Shown: positions 53,538-62,497 of the stretch, piece by piece
Layout of the letters: the number at the start of each line of letters is the position of its first letter
How positions within the stretch are numbered: the stretch's first letter is position 1
Source of the DNA: Funiculus sociatus GB2-C1
GTDB lineage: Bacteria > Cyanobacteriota > Cyanobacteriia > Cyanobacteriales > FACHB-T130
Direction of reading: 5' to 3'
DNA length: 64,000 bases
Assembly: GCF_039962115.1 (NCBI RefSeq)
Contig: NZ_JAMPKJ010000023.1
Coordinates: 1 to 64,000 of the forward strand
Program-made: the position numbers and the translations under genes
Notes under the pieces: generated by a model
Told to the model about the DNA's origin: nothing
The model's database searches: none
The model's input: the letters and a program-made list of their open reading frames with translations, nothing else

Positions 53538-54374
53538 CTATTCGTGAGTGGCTGCATTAGGCATTATGGCACCGCTCATGTCCGCATCGCGGAGGTTAAC
53601 CCGATTTAGGTTGGCATCGATCAAAACAGCTTCAGTTAAAATTGCCCCAGTCAGGTTTGACCAGCATAATTTTGACCGGTACAGGTTGGCTCCGCTGAGA
53701 TTAGCTCCCCGCAGGGTTGCCCAAGATATATTTGCTCCTCTAAGATTTGCCTTAGACAAATTGACATTTGTCAGATTGGTTCCGCTTAGATTAGCTCGGC
53801 TCAAGTCTGCCGCAGTTAGGTTCGCTCCAATGCCAGACGCTCCATTCAAGATAGCGTTGGATAAATTTGCCTTTTCCATGTTGGCTCCAATCAGGATGGC
53901 ATTCGTCAAGTTAGCACCTTCCATGTTGGCTCCAACTAAGATGGCATTCGTCAAATTGGCTCGACTCAAGGGTGCATACATGAGTTTTGCTCCACTGAGA
54001 TTGGCATCGCGGAGAATAGTTTCACTTAAAAGAGCGTAATTCAGGTTAGCTCCTCTCAGGTTGGCTCCACTCATATTTGCGGCTCGCAGGCTAGCATCGC
54101 TCAAATTCGCCTCACTCAGATTCGCCTCGCTCAGGTTGGCTCCAATCAGGTTAGCCTCGCTCAGGTTAGCACGTAGGATGGCACCAGCCATATTCGCTTC
54201 TCGGAGGTTAACGCCGATCATTAATGCCCCAATCAGGTTAGCCTCGCGCAGATCCGCCCCTCGTAAGTTGACTTCGCTAAGGTCAATGCCCATCAGGTCT
54301 GCCTTCCGCAGGTTTACTTCCCGAAAATCCCTTTGACCTGCGGCGTAGAGCTGTTTCACTTCATCGGCATCCAT
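53538..54374 (-). CDS. Pentapeptide repeat protein, paralogue
   Basis: The 278-residue protein opens MDADEVKQLYAAGQRDFREVNL and then has about 50 pentapeptides (LSEANLIGANLSEANLSEAN...). It is a paralogue of the downstream gene: the YAAGxRDFREV leader is shared. One unit is short (GAILRANLSEANL lacks two residues), which should create a bulge in the beta-helix. Both genes lie on the minus strand with 97 bp between the stop of this gene and the start of the next. The function is unknown. Confidence 0.88.
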   Translation of the reverse strand: MDADEVKQLYAAGQRDFREVNLRKADLMGIDLSEVNLRGADLREANLIGALMIGVNLREANMAGAILRANLSEANLIGANLSEANLSEANLSDASLRAANMSGANLRGANLNYALLSETILRDANLSGAKLMYAPLSRANLTNAILVGANMEGANLTNAILIGANMEKANLSNAILNGASGIGANLTAADLSRANLSGTNLTNVNLSKANLRGANISWATLRGANLSGANLYRSKLCWSNLTGAILTEAVLIDANLNRVNLRDADMSGAIMPNAATHE

Positions 54375-55127
54375 CTAGACCTCCCTCATAGGTACTGCCG
54401 CTATTGATAAAAAGGCTCTCAAGCTCTTTCCTATAGCGTCTGGTGATTGGCGATCGCGCTCTATACCCACCGCCCAATAGTGGAATGATAGAAAATCAAC
54501 ACCAAAAATCGGTGTCGGAATCGAAAATTTGAAGTTTTCACACGGAACCAAGACACGTTGAGGTAGGAAGTTGTACTCATCGTGAAACCTTGAGGGCGTA
54601 AAACCTTTTGGGTAAAAAGGTACAGCGGACATTTGTATTAGATCCTTCACTTTGATCGAGACTCAAAAACGGTGGATATCTCGTTTGAGTCAGGGTCGGC
54701 TTACTTAATTGTTAGACAGCCGATGTAGATGCTCTCGTCGGCGGTCATGGGAACTTTCAAGAGCTAGTAGCCGCGAGTTCGGCAGAGCTTACACTATAAC
54801 CGTAAGCTTTAGGGTGGGAGAAAGTCACTCTTATCTCGCAAGAGCTAACGAACTCGCGATTTCGGACATTGGCATCGCCTTAGTCATCCAGATAACCGCT
54901 ATTGCTAGTGTCAAAATTTGCTACAAAATCCTATTCGTAACTTGACTGCTCTAGTCCGTTAAGTTAAGTCTAATTGTTACAAAATACTTCGGCGCTTATC
55001 AGCACTCAAAAGACAGCTATTTCACAGGAAGATTCCTGTAATCTAGTTAATAGAGAGATTTTGGTCTCAAGCGCCAAGAAAATCAAAGCTCTTCGAGTAA
55101 TGGCTGATAGCCAGTAAAGGATAGAGA
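54375..55127. other. Long spacer upstream of ilvD, no convincing gene
   Basis: 753 bp with short open frames on both strands, none with a family signature or good ribosome binding site. Small inverted repeats occur at 54660-54691 (GACTCAAA/TTTGAGTC) and 54786-54808 (AGCTTAC/GTAAGCT). The ilvD promoter must lie near the end. Confidence 0.5.
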
Positions 55128-56813
55128 ATGCCGGACAATTTTAGGAGCCAAGTCGTAACCCAAGGCGTACAGCGATCGCCCAACCGGGCGATGTTGCGTG
55201 CTGTGGGTTTTGGGGATCGGGATTTCACTAAACCCATTGTAGGCATTGCCAATGGGTACAGCACTATTACTCCATGCAATATGGGGTTAAACGAGTTGGC
55301 TTCACGGGCTGAGAGTGGGGCTAAAGAAGCTGGTGCGATGCCTCAGAAGTTCGGCACGATTACTATCAGTGACGGCATTTCGATGGGGACGGAGGGAATG
55401 AAATATTCCCTGGTGTCGCGAGAAGTAATTGCAGACTCGATTGAAACAGTCTGTAACGGGCAAAGTATGGATGGGGTACTGGCAATTGGCGGTTGCGATA
55501 AGAATATGCCAGGAGCGATGATTGCGATCGCTCGAATCAATATTCCCGCCATTTTCGTCTACGGCGGTACGATTAAACCGGGTCATCACAACGGGCGCGA
55601 TTTGACTGTGGTCAGTTCCTTTGAAGCTGTCGGACAATTCAGCGCTGGGAAAATTGACGAGATGGAGTTACAGGAAGTAGAACGCAAGGCTTGCCCTGGT
55701 GCTGGTTCTTGTGGCGGAATGTACACTGCCAATACCATGTCTAGTGCTTTTGAGGTAATGGGCATGAGTTTGCCTTATTCCTCGACGATGGCAGCAGAAG
55801 ATGCAGAAAAAGCCGACAGTGCCGAAAAATCTGCCTTTGTGCTGGTAGAGGCAATTAAAAAACAAATTTTGCCGCGTCAGATTCTCACCCGCCAGGCTTT
55901 TGAAAATGCCATTTCTGTGATTATGGCAGTGGGTGGTTCCACAAATGCCGTTTTGCATTTGCTGGCGATCGCTAATGCCGTCGGCGTCGAATTAACTCTG
56001 GACGACTTTGAAACAATTCGCGCCAAAGTTCCCGTACTGTGCGATCTCAAACCTAGCGGTCGCTATGTAGCAAATGATTTACACAAAGCTGGTGGAATAC
56101 CGCAGGTAATGAAGATGCTCCTGGTACGCGGTCTACTGCACGGCGATGCCCTTACCGTAACCGGGCAAACAATCGCCGAAGTATTGACCGATGTGCCAGA
56201 GGAGCCATCCCCTAACCAAGATGTCATCCGTCCTTGGAATAACCCCATGTATGCACAAGGACACTTAGCCATCCTGAGAGGAAATTTGGCAACAGAGGGC
56301 GCTGTCGCTAAAATTACCGGAGTCAAAATACCGACAATGACAGGCCCCGCGCGGGTGTTTGAATCAGAGGAAGCTTGCTTACAGGCAATTCTGGCGGGCA
56401 AGATTAATCGTGGTGATGTGCTGGTGATTCGTTACGAAGGCCCCAAAGGTGGCCCGGGAATGAGGGAAATGCTGGCTCCTACTTCTGCCCTTATCGGTGC
56501 TGGCTTGGGAGATGCTGTAGGCTTGATTACCGACGGACGCTTTTCGGGCGGTACATATGGGATGGTAGTCGGTCATGTGGCACCAGAGGCGGCTGTAGGG
56601 GGCGCGATCGCTCTCGTTGAAGAAGGCGATAGCATTACCATAGACGCACCAAATCGGCTGTTAAACCTCAACGTCACCGACGAAGAATTACAGCGGCGAC
56701 GTGCTGCTTGGCAACCACCCACACCCCGTTATACAAAGGGCGTATTGGCAAAATATGCCAAATTGGTATCGTCTAGCAGTGTTGGTGCGGTGACAGATTT
56801 AAACTTAGGTTGA
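55128..56813 (+). CDS. ilvD: Dihydroxy-acid dehydratase
   Basis: The 561-residue enzyme makes 2-keto acids in valine, isoleucine and leucine synthesis. It has the iron-sulfur cluster cysteines ([25 protein letters not shown] and [15 protein letters not shown]), [10 protein letters not shown], and the C-terminal [15 protein letters not shown] and [11 protein letters not shown] blocks. The start is ATG 55128. The length is standard and the gene is complete. The ATGs within the first 60 bases all lie before the family opening [18 protein letters not shown], so 55128 is favoured. Confidence 0.97.
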   Translation: MPDNFRSQVVTQGVQRSPNRAMLRAVGFGDRDFTKPIVGIANGYSTITPCNMGLNELASRAESGAKEAGAMPQKFGTITISDGISMGTEGMKYSLVSREVIADSIETVCNGQSMDGVLAIGGCDKNMPGAMIAIARINIPAIFVYGGTIKPGHHNGRDLTVVSSFEAVGQFSAGKIDEMELQEVERKACPGAGSCGGMYTANTMSSAFEVMGMSLPYSSTMAAEDAEKADSAEKSAFVLVEAIKKQILPRQILTRQAFENAISVIMAVGGSTNAVLHLLAIANAVGVELTLDDFETIRAKVPVLCDLKPSGRYVANDLHKAGGIPQVMKMLLVRGLLHGDALTVTGQTIAEVLTDVPEEPSPNQDVIRPWNNPMYAQGHLAILRGNLATEGAVAKITGVKIPTMTGPARVFESEEACLQAILAGKINRGDVLVIRYEGPKGGPGMREMLAPTSALIGAGLGDAVGLITDGRFSGGTYGMVVGHVAPEAAVGGAIALVEEGDSITIDAPNRLLNLNVTDEELQRRRAAWQPPTPRYTKGVLAKYAKLVSSSSVGAVTDLNLG

Positions 56814-56842
56814 TAAGTGAATTCGCTTGTCTATTCATGATT

Positions 56843-56875
56843 AGATGCAGAGGAATTTTATTTTCCCCTGCATCT
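56843..56875 (+). terminator. Hairpin after ilvD
   Basis: AGATGCAG and CTGCATCT form an 8-bp stem extended by GG/CC past one A-C mismatch, 29 bp after the stop. There is no T run. Confidence 0.5.
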
Positions 56876-57248
56876 ACCCAAAAACCTTTACTTAAATCTC
56901 TATAATCGGCCAAATGAACAGCGTTTTAGGCTAGTCGCAACAACTTCTACCAGTTTCCACGTTTTCCAAAATCGTTTTGGAGCATCTTTTTTTGACACCT
57001 TGCCACAAACTTCCTGCGGCGACCAAAAATGATCGTTAAAGTCGTAGTATCCCACTGCTTTTGATCCAAGTTCTATAATCTTAGGATTCCCAGAAGTACA
57101 GAGGCTTGGAACACAGAACAGAAAAAACTTTAACTTAGTTCACATAAACAACTAAACCCATTCCTGAAGTAGATGGCTTTTTGAGAAAGTTTCTCAAAAC
57201 AATAATATAGATACAAACTTGATTTTTCAGAATTTATAACATTACCTA
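56876..57248. other. Spacer before P450 remnant
   Basis: About 370 bp of AT-rich DNA that presumably held the promoter of the now broken P450 gene. I see no gene, tRNA or repeat array in it. Confidence 0.45.
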
Positions 57249-57464
57249 TTGATGGACAACTATCAATTTACTCCAGTCCAAGTCGGTGTGCCTATAATTG
57301 GCGAGACACTGGAGTTTTTGTCAGACCCCAACTTTATCGAAAAGCGCTACCAGCAATACGGTTTTATCTTTAAGACTCGTCTAATTGCCAGACCAACTGT
57401 AGTTATGGTAGGCCCAGAAGCAGCAGAAGTTATCCTTTCTAGCCACATGAATTGTTTTTCGTGA
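57249..57464 (+). pseudogene. CYP120-like cytochrome P450, N-terminal remnant
   Basis: 71 codons survive: FTPVQVGVPIIGETLEFLSDP and FIFKTRLIARPTVVMVGPEAAEVILSSHMNCFS, the opening of CYP120-type P450 proteins (retinoid-active in Synechocystis). A stop follows at once. The middle of the protein is missing, and the last third is found at 59202-59774. Both parts are on the plus strand. The remnant cannot be functional. Confidence 0.8.
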
Positions 57465-57562
57465 CGCGAAGGATGACCGAATACTTTCAAAATTTATGTT
57501 GGTTTTTGTGTCAAGAGTTTTTACTGGGCTGGCCCTCTAGGTTTGACCTATCGCACTGAGGT

Positions 57563-58627
57563 TCAACATGGTAAAGCTTGTACAATTGCTGCTAGAGCAG
57601 CCACAACTGCTGCTACTGTAGCTACTATTTTTACCTGACCTCTTATAAAAAGAGTTATAAATATTACGAAAGAGATTAGAAATAAAGGTATGGCAATAAA
57701 AGTTTTCAATTTGCAATCAGGAGGAATTGAAGGTGAGGTTACTGTTGTTGTGGTTGAAGGTGATGTTGTCGAAGGATTTGGAAGAGGAGGAGGAAAAGTA
57801 GGAGAGATTGAAGGTGAGGTTCCTGTTGTTGGGGTTGAAGGTGGTGTTGTCGAAGGATTTGGAACTGGTATAGCATCTTTAAGTTTACGAGCCAATTCTG
57901 GGGGACTATTGGCTGACCCCCAATAATAGAAAAAATCAGGGTATTTTTTCGCGCACTCAAGAAATTCTCCATCTTTACCTGTGGCTTTATAACCTATAAT
58001 ATCTACTTTAATTTCAACGGGTGGTTGATTATTTGCAAAAGTACCAATGATTCCACAGAACCACGGTTCCTTAGTTTCTGGTTTGCAGTTAGGTTCACCA
58101 TCAGTAATCACCAAGATTCTAGCAGGCAATAAATGCTGAGATTCCAAATCAGCAACTACAGATTTGATTGCATAGCTAATGGGGGTAGGTCCATCATCAT
58201 TAGCTTGAATTTGGCCTAATCCTTCATTAATTTTTCGATTATTATTAATTTCTAAATTAGTTAACGTTTTTACAGCTTCACAGCTTCTTTCTTTTGTTCC
58301 ATAAGATTTATAGTTTCCAAATTCTACTAATCCAATTTTTGTAGATGCCATATCTGATTGATTAATACGTTCGCGAATTGCCTCTTTAACAATATCTATT
58401 CTGTTCGGAATTTCTTCAAAGCATTTACCTTGAGCATCTTTTTGAGAACACTTTCCCATACTACCAGAGTTATCTAGAAGTATCATAAGAGGGCTGCCAG
58501 AGCTAATTCTAGGACTATAAGTTGAAGTCGGGGAAGAATTAACTTCACTTTTACCTAGAATTACTAGAAAGAATGAGATAATTAAAGCAAAAAATATGGA
58601 AAATATAAAACCTTTACCTCTGGTCAT
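57563..58627 (-). CDS. von Willebrand factor A domain membrane protein
   Basis: The 354-residue protein has an N-terminal membrane or signal segment (IFSIFFALIISFFLVILG) and a vWA domain (about 46-255). The MIDAS motif is Asp52-x-Ser54-x-Ser56 in LLDNSGSM; the Thr and Asp of DDGPTPIS and ITDGEPNC complete the metal site. A Pro/Thr/Ser linker with internal duplication (PNPSTTPPST and PNPSTTSPST) precedes two C-terminal membrane helices. Four Cys in the vWA part suggest disulfides outside the cytoplasm. The partner is unknown. It lies inside the space where the P450 gene has been lost and is on the opposite strand; it is much more AT-rich than the surrounding genes. Confidence 0.85.
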   Translation of the reverse strand: MTRGKGFIFSIFFALIISFFLVILGKSEVNSSPTSTYSPRISSGSPLMILLDNSGSMGKCSQKDAQGKCFEEIPNRIDIVKEAIRERINQSDMASTKIGLVEFGNYKSYGTKERSCEAVKTLTNLEINNNRKINEGLGQIQANDDGPTPISYAIKSVVADLESQHLLPARILVITDGEPNCKPETKEPWFCGIIGTFANNQPPVEIKVDIIGYKATGKDGEFLECAKKYPDFFYYWGSANSPPELARKLKDAIPVPNPSTTPPSTPTTGTSPSISPTFPPPLPNPSTTSPSTTTTVTSPSIPPDCKLKTFIAIPLFLISFVIFITLFIRGQVKIVATVAAVVAALAAIVQALPC

Positions 58628-58725
58628 TTCTATTTTTTATTCCTGAAAACTTGGTCAAGGACAGTTATCACTAAGCTCGAACCAAACATATAACCTATCG
58701 GTTATCTATTTTACACTTAAATCTA

Positions 58726-59201
58726 TATAGGAATCTGGTTTGATTTTTGAAAAAGATTACGATAAAATACGGAGGAGTACACAACTATAATAACAGACGA
58801 TGATAAACTAGCATCTATAAATCGAAATTGTCCCGCCCAGAGTAGGTGCCGCGCGAGAGCGAACTACAAGAATTTATAAGGATGCATCCAGATGCCCGTG
58901 AGGCCAGAAAAGCGTTGGCTCTCAAGCTGGTTTATCAAGAATATATCTATGAAGAAATTCAGACAATTTTAGATGTATCACTCGGTTCGATAACTGGATG
59001 GAAACAAGCTTATGAACAACAGGGAATAGATTGAGGATACCTGGTTGCAGACGAAAACGTGGGTGCGACCTTTGTGTGCTTTGATTCCAACATAGTCTCA
59101 TTTAAAGTGGATGTTTGAGTGGTTTATCCGAAACACCAGCTTTGATTTTTCCTCTCTTCAGATGTCCGGACTTTTTTCAAAAATCAAATAGGAGTCCTAT
59201 A
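58726..59201 (+). mobile_element. Internally deleted IS630 element with intact inverted repeats
   Basis: The element is about 476 bp. Its ends are imperfect inverted repeats: TATAGGA(A/C)TC then TTTGATTTTTGAAAAA, with about 25 of 29 positions matching, and both are bounded by TA, the IS630 target. Inside are the N-terminus of an IS630 transposase (58846-59034, PRESELQEFIRMHPDAREAR, an HTH protein) and directly its C-terminus (about 59036-59191, DTWLQTKTWVRPLC ... FSKIK, one internal TAG). The central catalytic DDE part is gone. It is a MITE-like deletion derivative that could only move with help from a full-length relative. Confidence 0.8.
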
Positions 59202-59774
59202 TTACTATTTGCAGGGCATAAAACCACCACCTCAATGCTCATTTGGTTCTGCCTAGAGTTAGCCCGTCACCCAGAAGTTTTGCAACCCGCAAGAGTTGAA
59301 CAACAGCAATTTGCTACTCTTCAAGTTAGTCTAGAACAATTAGGGCAAATGCCTTATTTAGAACAAATTTTCTGCGAAATTGAACGACTGCATCCGCCAG
59401 TCGGTGGCGGCTTTCGCGGTGTCATCAAACCCTTTGAGTTTAAAGGCTACCATGTTCCCGCCGGGTGGATGGCGCTACATTCAATTCTAGCAACCCATCG
59501 CATACCCACAATTTACCCCGAACCAGAGCGTTTCGATCCAGACCGCTTCAGCCCCCAACGCCAAGAACACAAACAGCGTCCTTTTAGTTTAATTGGTTTC
59601 GGTGGCGGGTCTAGAATCTCTGTTGGAACTGCATTTGCCAAAATGAAAATAGTCGCCGCCCATTTACTGCACGGCTACCAGTGGGAACTTGTACCCAATC
59701 AAAGTTTAGATTCTGTACAAGTTCCCATCTGTTGCCCCAAAGATTGGCTGCGCGTTCATTTCCAGCAGTTGTGA
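59202..59774 (+). pseudogene. CYP120-like cytochrome P450, C-terminal remnant
   Basis: Translation from about 59202 gives the P450 I-helix (LLFAGHKTTTSMLIWF), the ExxR motif (EIERLHP), FDPDRFSPQR and the heme loop. In that loop the family reads FGGGSRICLG, but here it is FGGGSRISVG: the Cys that binds heme iron is Ser. The fragment is in frame to its stop at 59772-59774. Removing the IS630 element would join it to upstream codons CTT AAA TCT ATA, restoring LKSILLFAGH. With a lost middle and no Cys ligand it cannot act as a P450. Confidence 0.82.
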
Positions 59775-59779
59775 ATTGT

Positions 59780-60538
59780 ATGGCATTAGCACTTGATAAT
59801 AAATTTGAAAGCCTTTCTGAAGTCTTTCAAAATACCAAAGATTCTCTGATTGAAAAGGCGGAAAAAGCAGCTTCCAGCGTTAGCGACGTTACTAACAAAG
59901 GTGTTGAAACTGCTGCTCAAGCTAAAGATAAACTGACGGTTACAACAGGTAAAGCCGTCAATACGCTAACGGAAACTGCAAAGCAAACAGGAGATTCCTT
60001 AAAAGATTCTGTTGATGTTACTTTAAAAAAAGCTGAAAATTTTAGCAATGCAGTTTCTACAGAAGTTGACAAATCTCTCAGTGCTTTAATAGAGCGCCGT
60101 CTCGATGCCATCAAGGTTTGGATTGATGCTCATCCAGTAATTTCCTGGGCAACTAAAGCACTACTTTGGGGAGTTAATCACCCAATTCTTAGCGCAATTA
60201 TCCTTCTATTAGTTATTTTTCTTTTCTGGCAACTGTTTAAGGCATTCGGTTCTATTGTCGAAAAAGGTTTCTTGTATATACTACAAGCCCCTTTCAAGCT
60301 AATTTATTTTTTAGTAACCAGCTTTAAACCGCTTGGTAATTTCGGAGTTGGGAGATTGCCAATTAAACAGCACGAAGCGAATGTACTAAATTTTAATCCT
60401 GAAATCTCGACATCAATCAGCCACGAAGATAAAGAAAGACTGACATCTATTCTTACCAGACTAGAGGCAATTAGGCAGGAGCAAAACGACCTATTACAGG
60501 AACTTAGAGTAATTCTTGCTTCCGATAAAGATAATTAA
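59780..60538 (+). CDS. Helical membrane protein with late-embryogenesis-like repeats, unknown
   Basis: The 252-residue protein starts at ATG 59780, five bases after the P450 stop. A longer frame overlaps the P450 but is not credible. Residues 10-115 are an amphipathic Lys/Ala/Thr-rich helix (KAEKAASSVSDVTNKG, AKDKLTVTTGKAVNTLTETAKQTGD) resembling LEA-type 11-mers. Two close membrane helices (about 124-160, with HPILSAIILLLVIFLFWQLF) follow. The tail is a helix (RLEAIRQEQNDLLQELRVIL). It was probably translated with the P450 gene before that gene decayed. The function is unknown. Confidence 0.72.
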   Translation: MALALDNKFESLSEVFQNTKDSLIEKAEKAASSVSDVTNKGVETAAQAKDKLTVTTGKAVNTLTETAKQTGDSLKDSVDVTLKKAENFSNAVSTEVDKSLSALIERRLDAIKVWIDAHPVISWATKALLWGVNHPILSAIILLLVIFLFWQLFKAFGSIVEKGFLYILQAPFKLIYFLVTSFKPLGNFGVGRLPIKQHEANVLNFNPEISTSISHEDKERLTSILTRLEAIRQEQNDLLQELRVILASDKDN

Positions 60539-60583
60539 TAGTTTTATTCACGGTGGCTTTTAATAGCGATCACCTGAAATAAA

Positions 60584-60654
60584 GCTGGTGACGGGATTTG
60601 AACCTGCGACCGGCGGTTTACAAAACCGCTGCTCTACCACTGAGCTACACCAGC
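60584..60654 (-). tRNA. trnT-UGU: tRNA-Thr (UGU)
   Basis: On the minus strand the sequence folds as a 71-nt tRNA: acceptor GCTGGTG/CACCAGC (7 bp), D arm GCTC ... GAGC, anticodon stem GCGGT/ACCGC with loop TTTGTAA (anticodon TGT), and T loop TTCAAAT. The T stem GCAGG/CCCGT has one A-C mismatch and one G-T pair. CCA is not encoded. Threonine identity follows from the anticodon. Confidence 0.95.
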
Positions 60655-61191
60655 ACAGTAATTAAGTATAGCAAAGTTGCGCTCAATTTGCAACCCTGAC
60701 TCACCATTAATTTCTTTAGATTACGCGATCGCCACCGAAGTCAGCTAACACAACTTACACGGCTGAAAGAATACTACATAAAGTATGTACTTATCGTCAT
60801 TCATACAGAAGTTATCACAATACTTGTACCTCTGCTCTTTTAGTCTCTCTTTCACAGTTCAAGCATCTGGTTCGCGGCTTTTTAGGCATTGGCATAAATA
60901 GCACCTTTATTAATTAAGTTCAAATTTTATCGCATCAGTTACAAAAACCTAATTGCGACGGAAGCTTGTAAATTTTTATAAAAAAGCCTTGCCAAGCTAA
61001 CACTAGGTTCAATCGAATTCTCAAGCCTAGCGATCGCGTATACCGTTACGTGTGCAGCGAAGATAACAGCTGGAAAAATATTTAGCACAAGCGGCGCTTC
61101 GCACTCCCCAGTTTCTCCTAGATGCTGTAAGATATAACAACTTAAGTACGGTATCCCGACAGAGTAACCGGAGATTATAGGAGAACGTTTC
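60655..61191. other. sbpA upstream region, no gene
   Basis: 537 bp of AT-rich DNA. A small palindrome TACATAAAGTATGTA lies at about 60775-60789. GGAGA close to the sbpA start is its ribosome binding site. A short minus-strand frame is not credible. Regulatory sites for sulfur control are expected here, but I cannot name one. Confidence 0.5.
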
Positions 61192-62313
61192 ATGGGTCTG
61201 TGGCAACAGGTGACTCAGCCGATAGCATCGAAAACTAGAAGGTGGCTTGAACTAAAATCTAGGAATTTTGTATCTTTGTTCCTAGTGGGGGTGAGTTTGA
61301 GTGTAGCGATCGCATCTTGCTCCCCCAACAGCTCTAATTCGCCGACAACAACCGCTGGCGGTTCCAGCCCAGCTGCCAAAACTGGCGATGTACAACTAAC
61401 CCTCGTCTCCTACGCCGTCACCCGCGCCGCCTACGAGAAAATTATTCCCCAGTTCCAACAAGCGTGGAAACAGGAGAAAAACCAGAACGTCACCTTCAAC
61501 CAAAGTTACGGTGGATCTGGTTCCCAAACTCGTGCTGTAGTTGATGGTTTAGAAGCCGATGTCGTCGCCTTGGCATTAGCGCTGGACACCAAGAAAATTG
61601 AGAAAGCGGGACTAATTCAACCAGGTTGGGAAACAGAAGCTCCCAACAATGCGATCGTGCATAAATCTGTCGCCGCTTTGGTTACTCGTAAAGGCAATCC
61701 TAAAGCAATTAAAACTTGGGCAGATTTAGCAAAAGATGGCGTAGCAGTAATTACAGCTAACCCAAAAACTTCTGGCGGCGCGAGGTGGAATTTCTTAGGT
61801 TTGTGGGGTTCCATAACCCAAGCTGGGGGTGACGATGCTAAAGCACTCGATTACACCACCAAAGTTTTTAAAAACGTTCCCGTGCTACCCAGAGATGCGC
61901 GTGAAGCCAGCGATGTATTTTTCAAGCAAGGTCAAGGAGATGTTTTAATCAACTACGAAAACGAGGTGCTTTTGGCTAAGCAGAATGGCCAAGAACTGCC
62001 TTATGTAGTACCCGACGTTAATATTTCTATTGACAACCCTGTTGCTGTTGTAGATAAAAACGTCGATAAACATGGAAATCGGGAAGCGGCTGAAGCCTTC
62101 GTCAAGTTTCTGTTTACACCAGCAGCTCAACGAGAATTTGCCAAAGTAGGATTCCGACCAGTTGACACCACTGTAGAAAAAGAAGTGGCTAACCAATATC
62201 CCCCAGTTAAAACCCTATTTACTGCTCAAGATATGGGTGGTTGGGATGATATCCAGCAGAAGTTTTTTGAAGATGGAGCAATCTTTGACAAAATTCAGGC
62301 TGGCAGCAAATAA
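61192..62313 (+). CDS. sbpA: Sulfate-binding lipoprotein of ABC transporter
   Basis: The 373-residue protein has an N-terminal signal with a lipobox-like VAIASC (about residue 43), so it is probably lipid-anchored on the periplasmic side. The mature part is a sulfate-binding fold: LTLVSYAVTRAAYEKIIPQF, YGGSGSQTRAVVDGLEADVVALAL, ANPKTSGGARWNFLGLWG and DVLINYENEVLLA. These match the oxyanion-contact loops of SbpA/CysP. It captures sulfate or thiosulfate for CysT and CysW, whose genes follow. There is no frameshift or loss. A thiosulfate preference cannot be excluded. Confidence 0.95.
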   Translation: MGLWQQVTQPIASKTRRWLELKSRNFVSLFLVGVSLSVAIASCSPNSSNSPTTTAGGSSPAAKTGDVQLTLVSYAVTRAAYEKIIPQFQQAWKQEKNQNVTFNQSYGGSGSQTRAVVDGLEADVVALALALDTKKIEKAGLIQPGWETEAPNNAIVHKSVAALVTRKGNPKAIKTWADLAKDGVAVITANPKTSGGARWNFLGLWGSITQAGGDDAKALDYTTKVFKNVPVLPRDAREASDVFFKQGQGDVLINYENEVLLAKQNGQELPYVVPDVNISIDNPVAVVDKNVDKHGNREAAEAFVKFLFTPAAQREFAKVGFRPVDTTVEKEVANQYPPVKTLFTAQDMGGWDDIQQKFFEDGAIFDKIQAGSK

Positions 62314-62351
62314 AATGCTGATTTCTTAATCAAATGCCCCCCTTCTGTTAG

Positions 62352-62368
62352 GGGAGGCTCAGCCTCCC
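62352..62368 (+). terminator. Stem after sbpA, GGGAGGC type
   Basis: GGGAGGC/GCCTCCC with a 3-base loop, of the same type as at 50670. It may weaken read-through from sbpA into cysT rather than stop it. Confidence 0.5.
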
Positions 62369-62372
62369 TAAG

Positions 62373-62401
62373 CTCGTTTCCAGGTTGATCCTGGAAACGA
62401 G
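62373..62401 (+). repeat. 12-bp perfect hairpin between sbpA and cysT
   Basis: CTCGTTTCCAGG and CCTGGAAACGAG with loop TTGAT. With the adjacent GGGAGGC stem it could act as an mRNA stabiliser or attenuator that sets binding protein levels above permease levels. Confidence 0.6.
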
Positions 62402-62497
62402 AAATGACTCCCCTCCTTACTATCCGTAAGCTGAGTAACGAGAAAATAGAGGCTCTGCCTCGATTCATCCTAAACCTATATCTTCATTCTTCAAAAT

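Noticed and set aside
54375-54650. 91-codon minus-strand frame ahead of the pentapeptide gene
   Set aside because: There is no family pattern and no ribosome binding site, and the composition looks random.
54709-54945. 78-codon plus-strand frame upstream of ilvD
   Set aside because: Its N-terminal half is Arg/Ser-rich random-looking sequence with no start signal.
56843-57248. Possible small RNA after ilvD
   Set aside because: The hairpin has no T run and there is no promoter-like box before a second structure.
59115-59201. A start codon for a P450 at 59115
   Set aside because: This stretch is the end of the IS630 transposase in another frame; P450 homology begins only at about 59202.
60939-61193. 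84-codon minus-strand frame overlapping the sbpA start
   Set aside because: It overlaps the sbpA leader and start and shows no conserved features.
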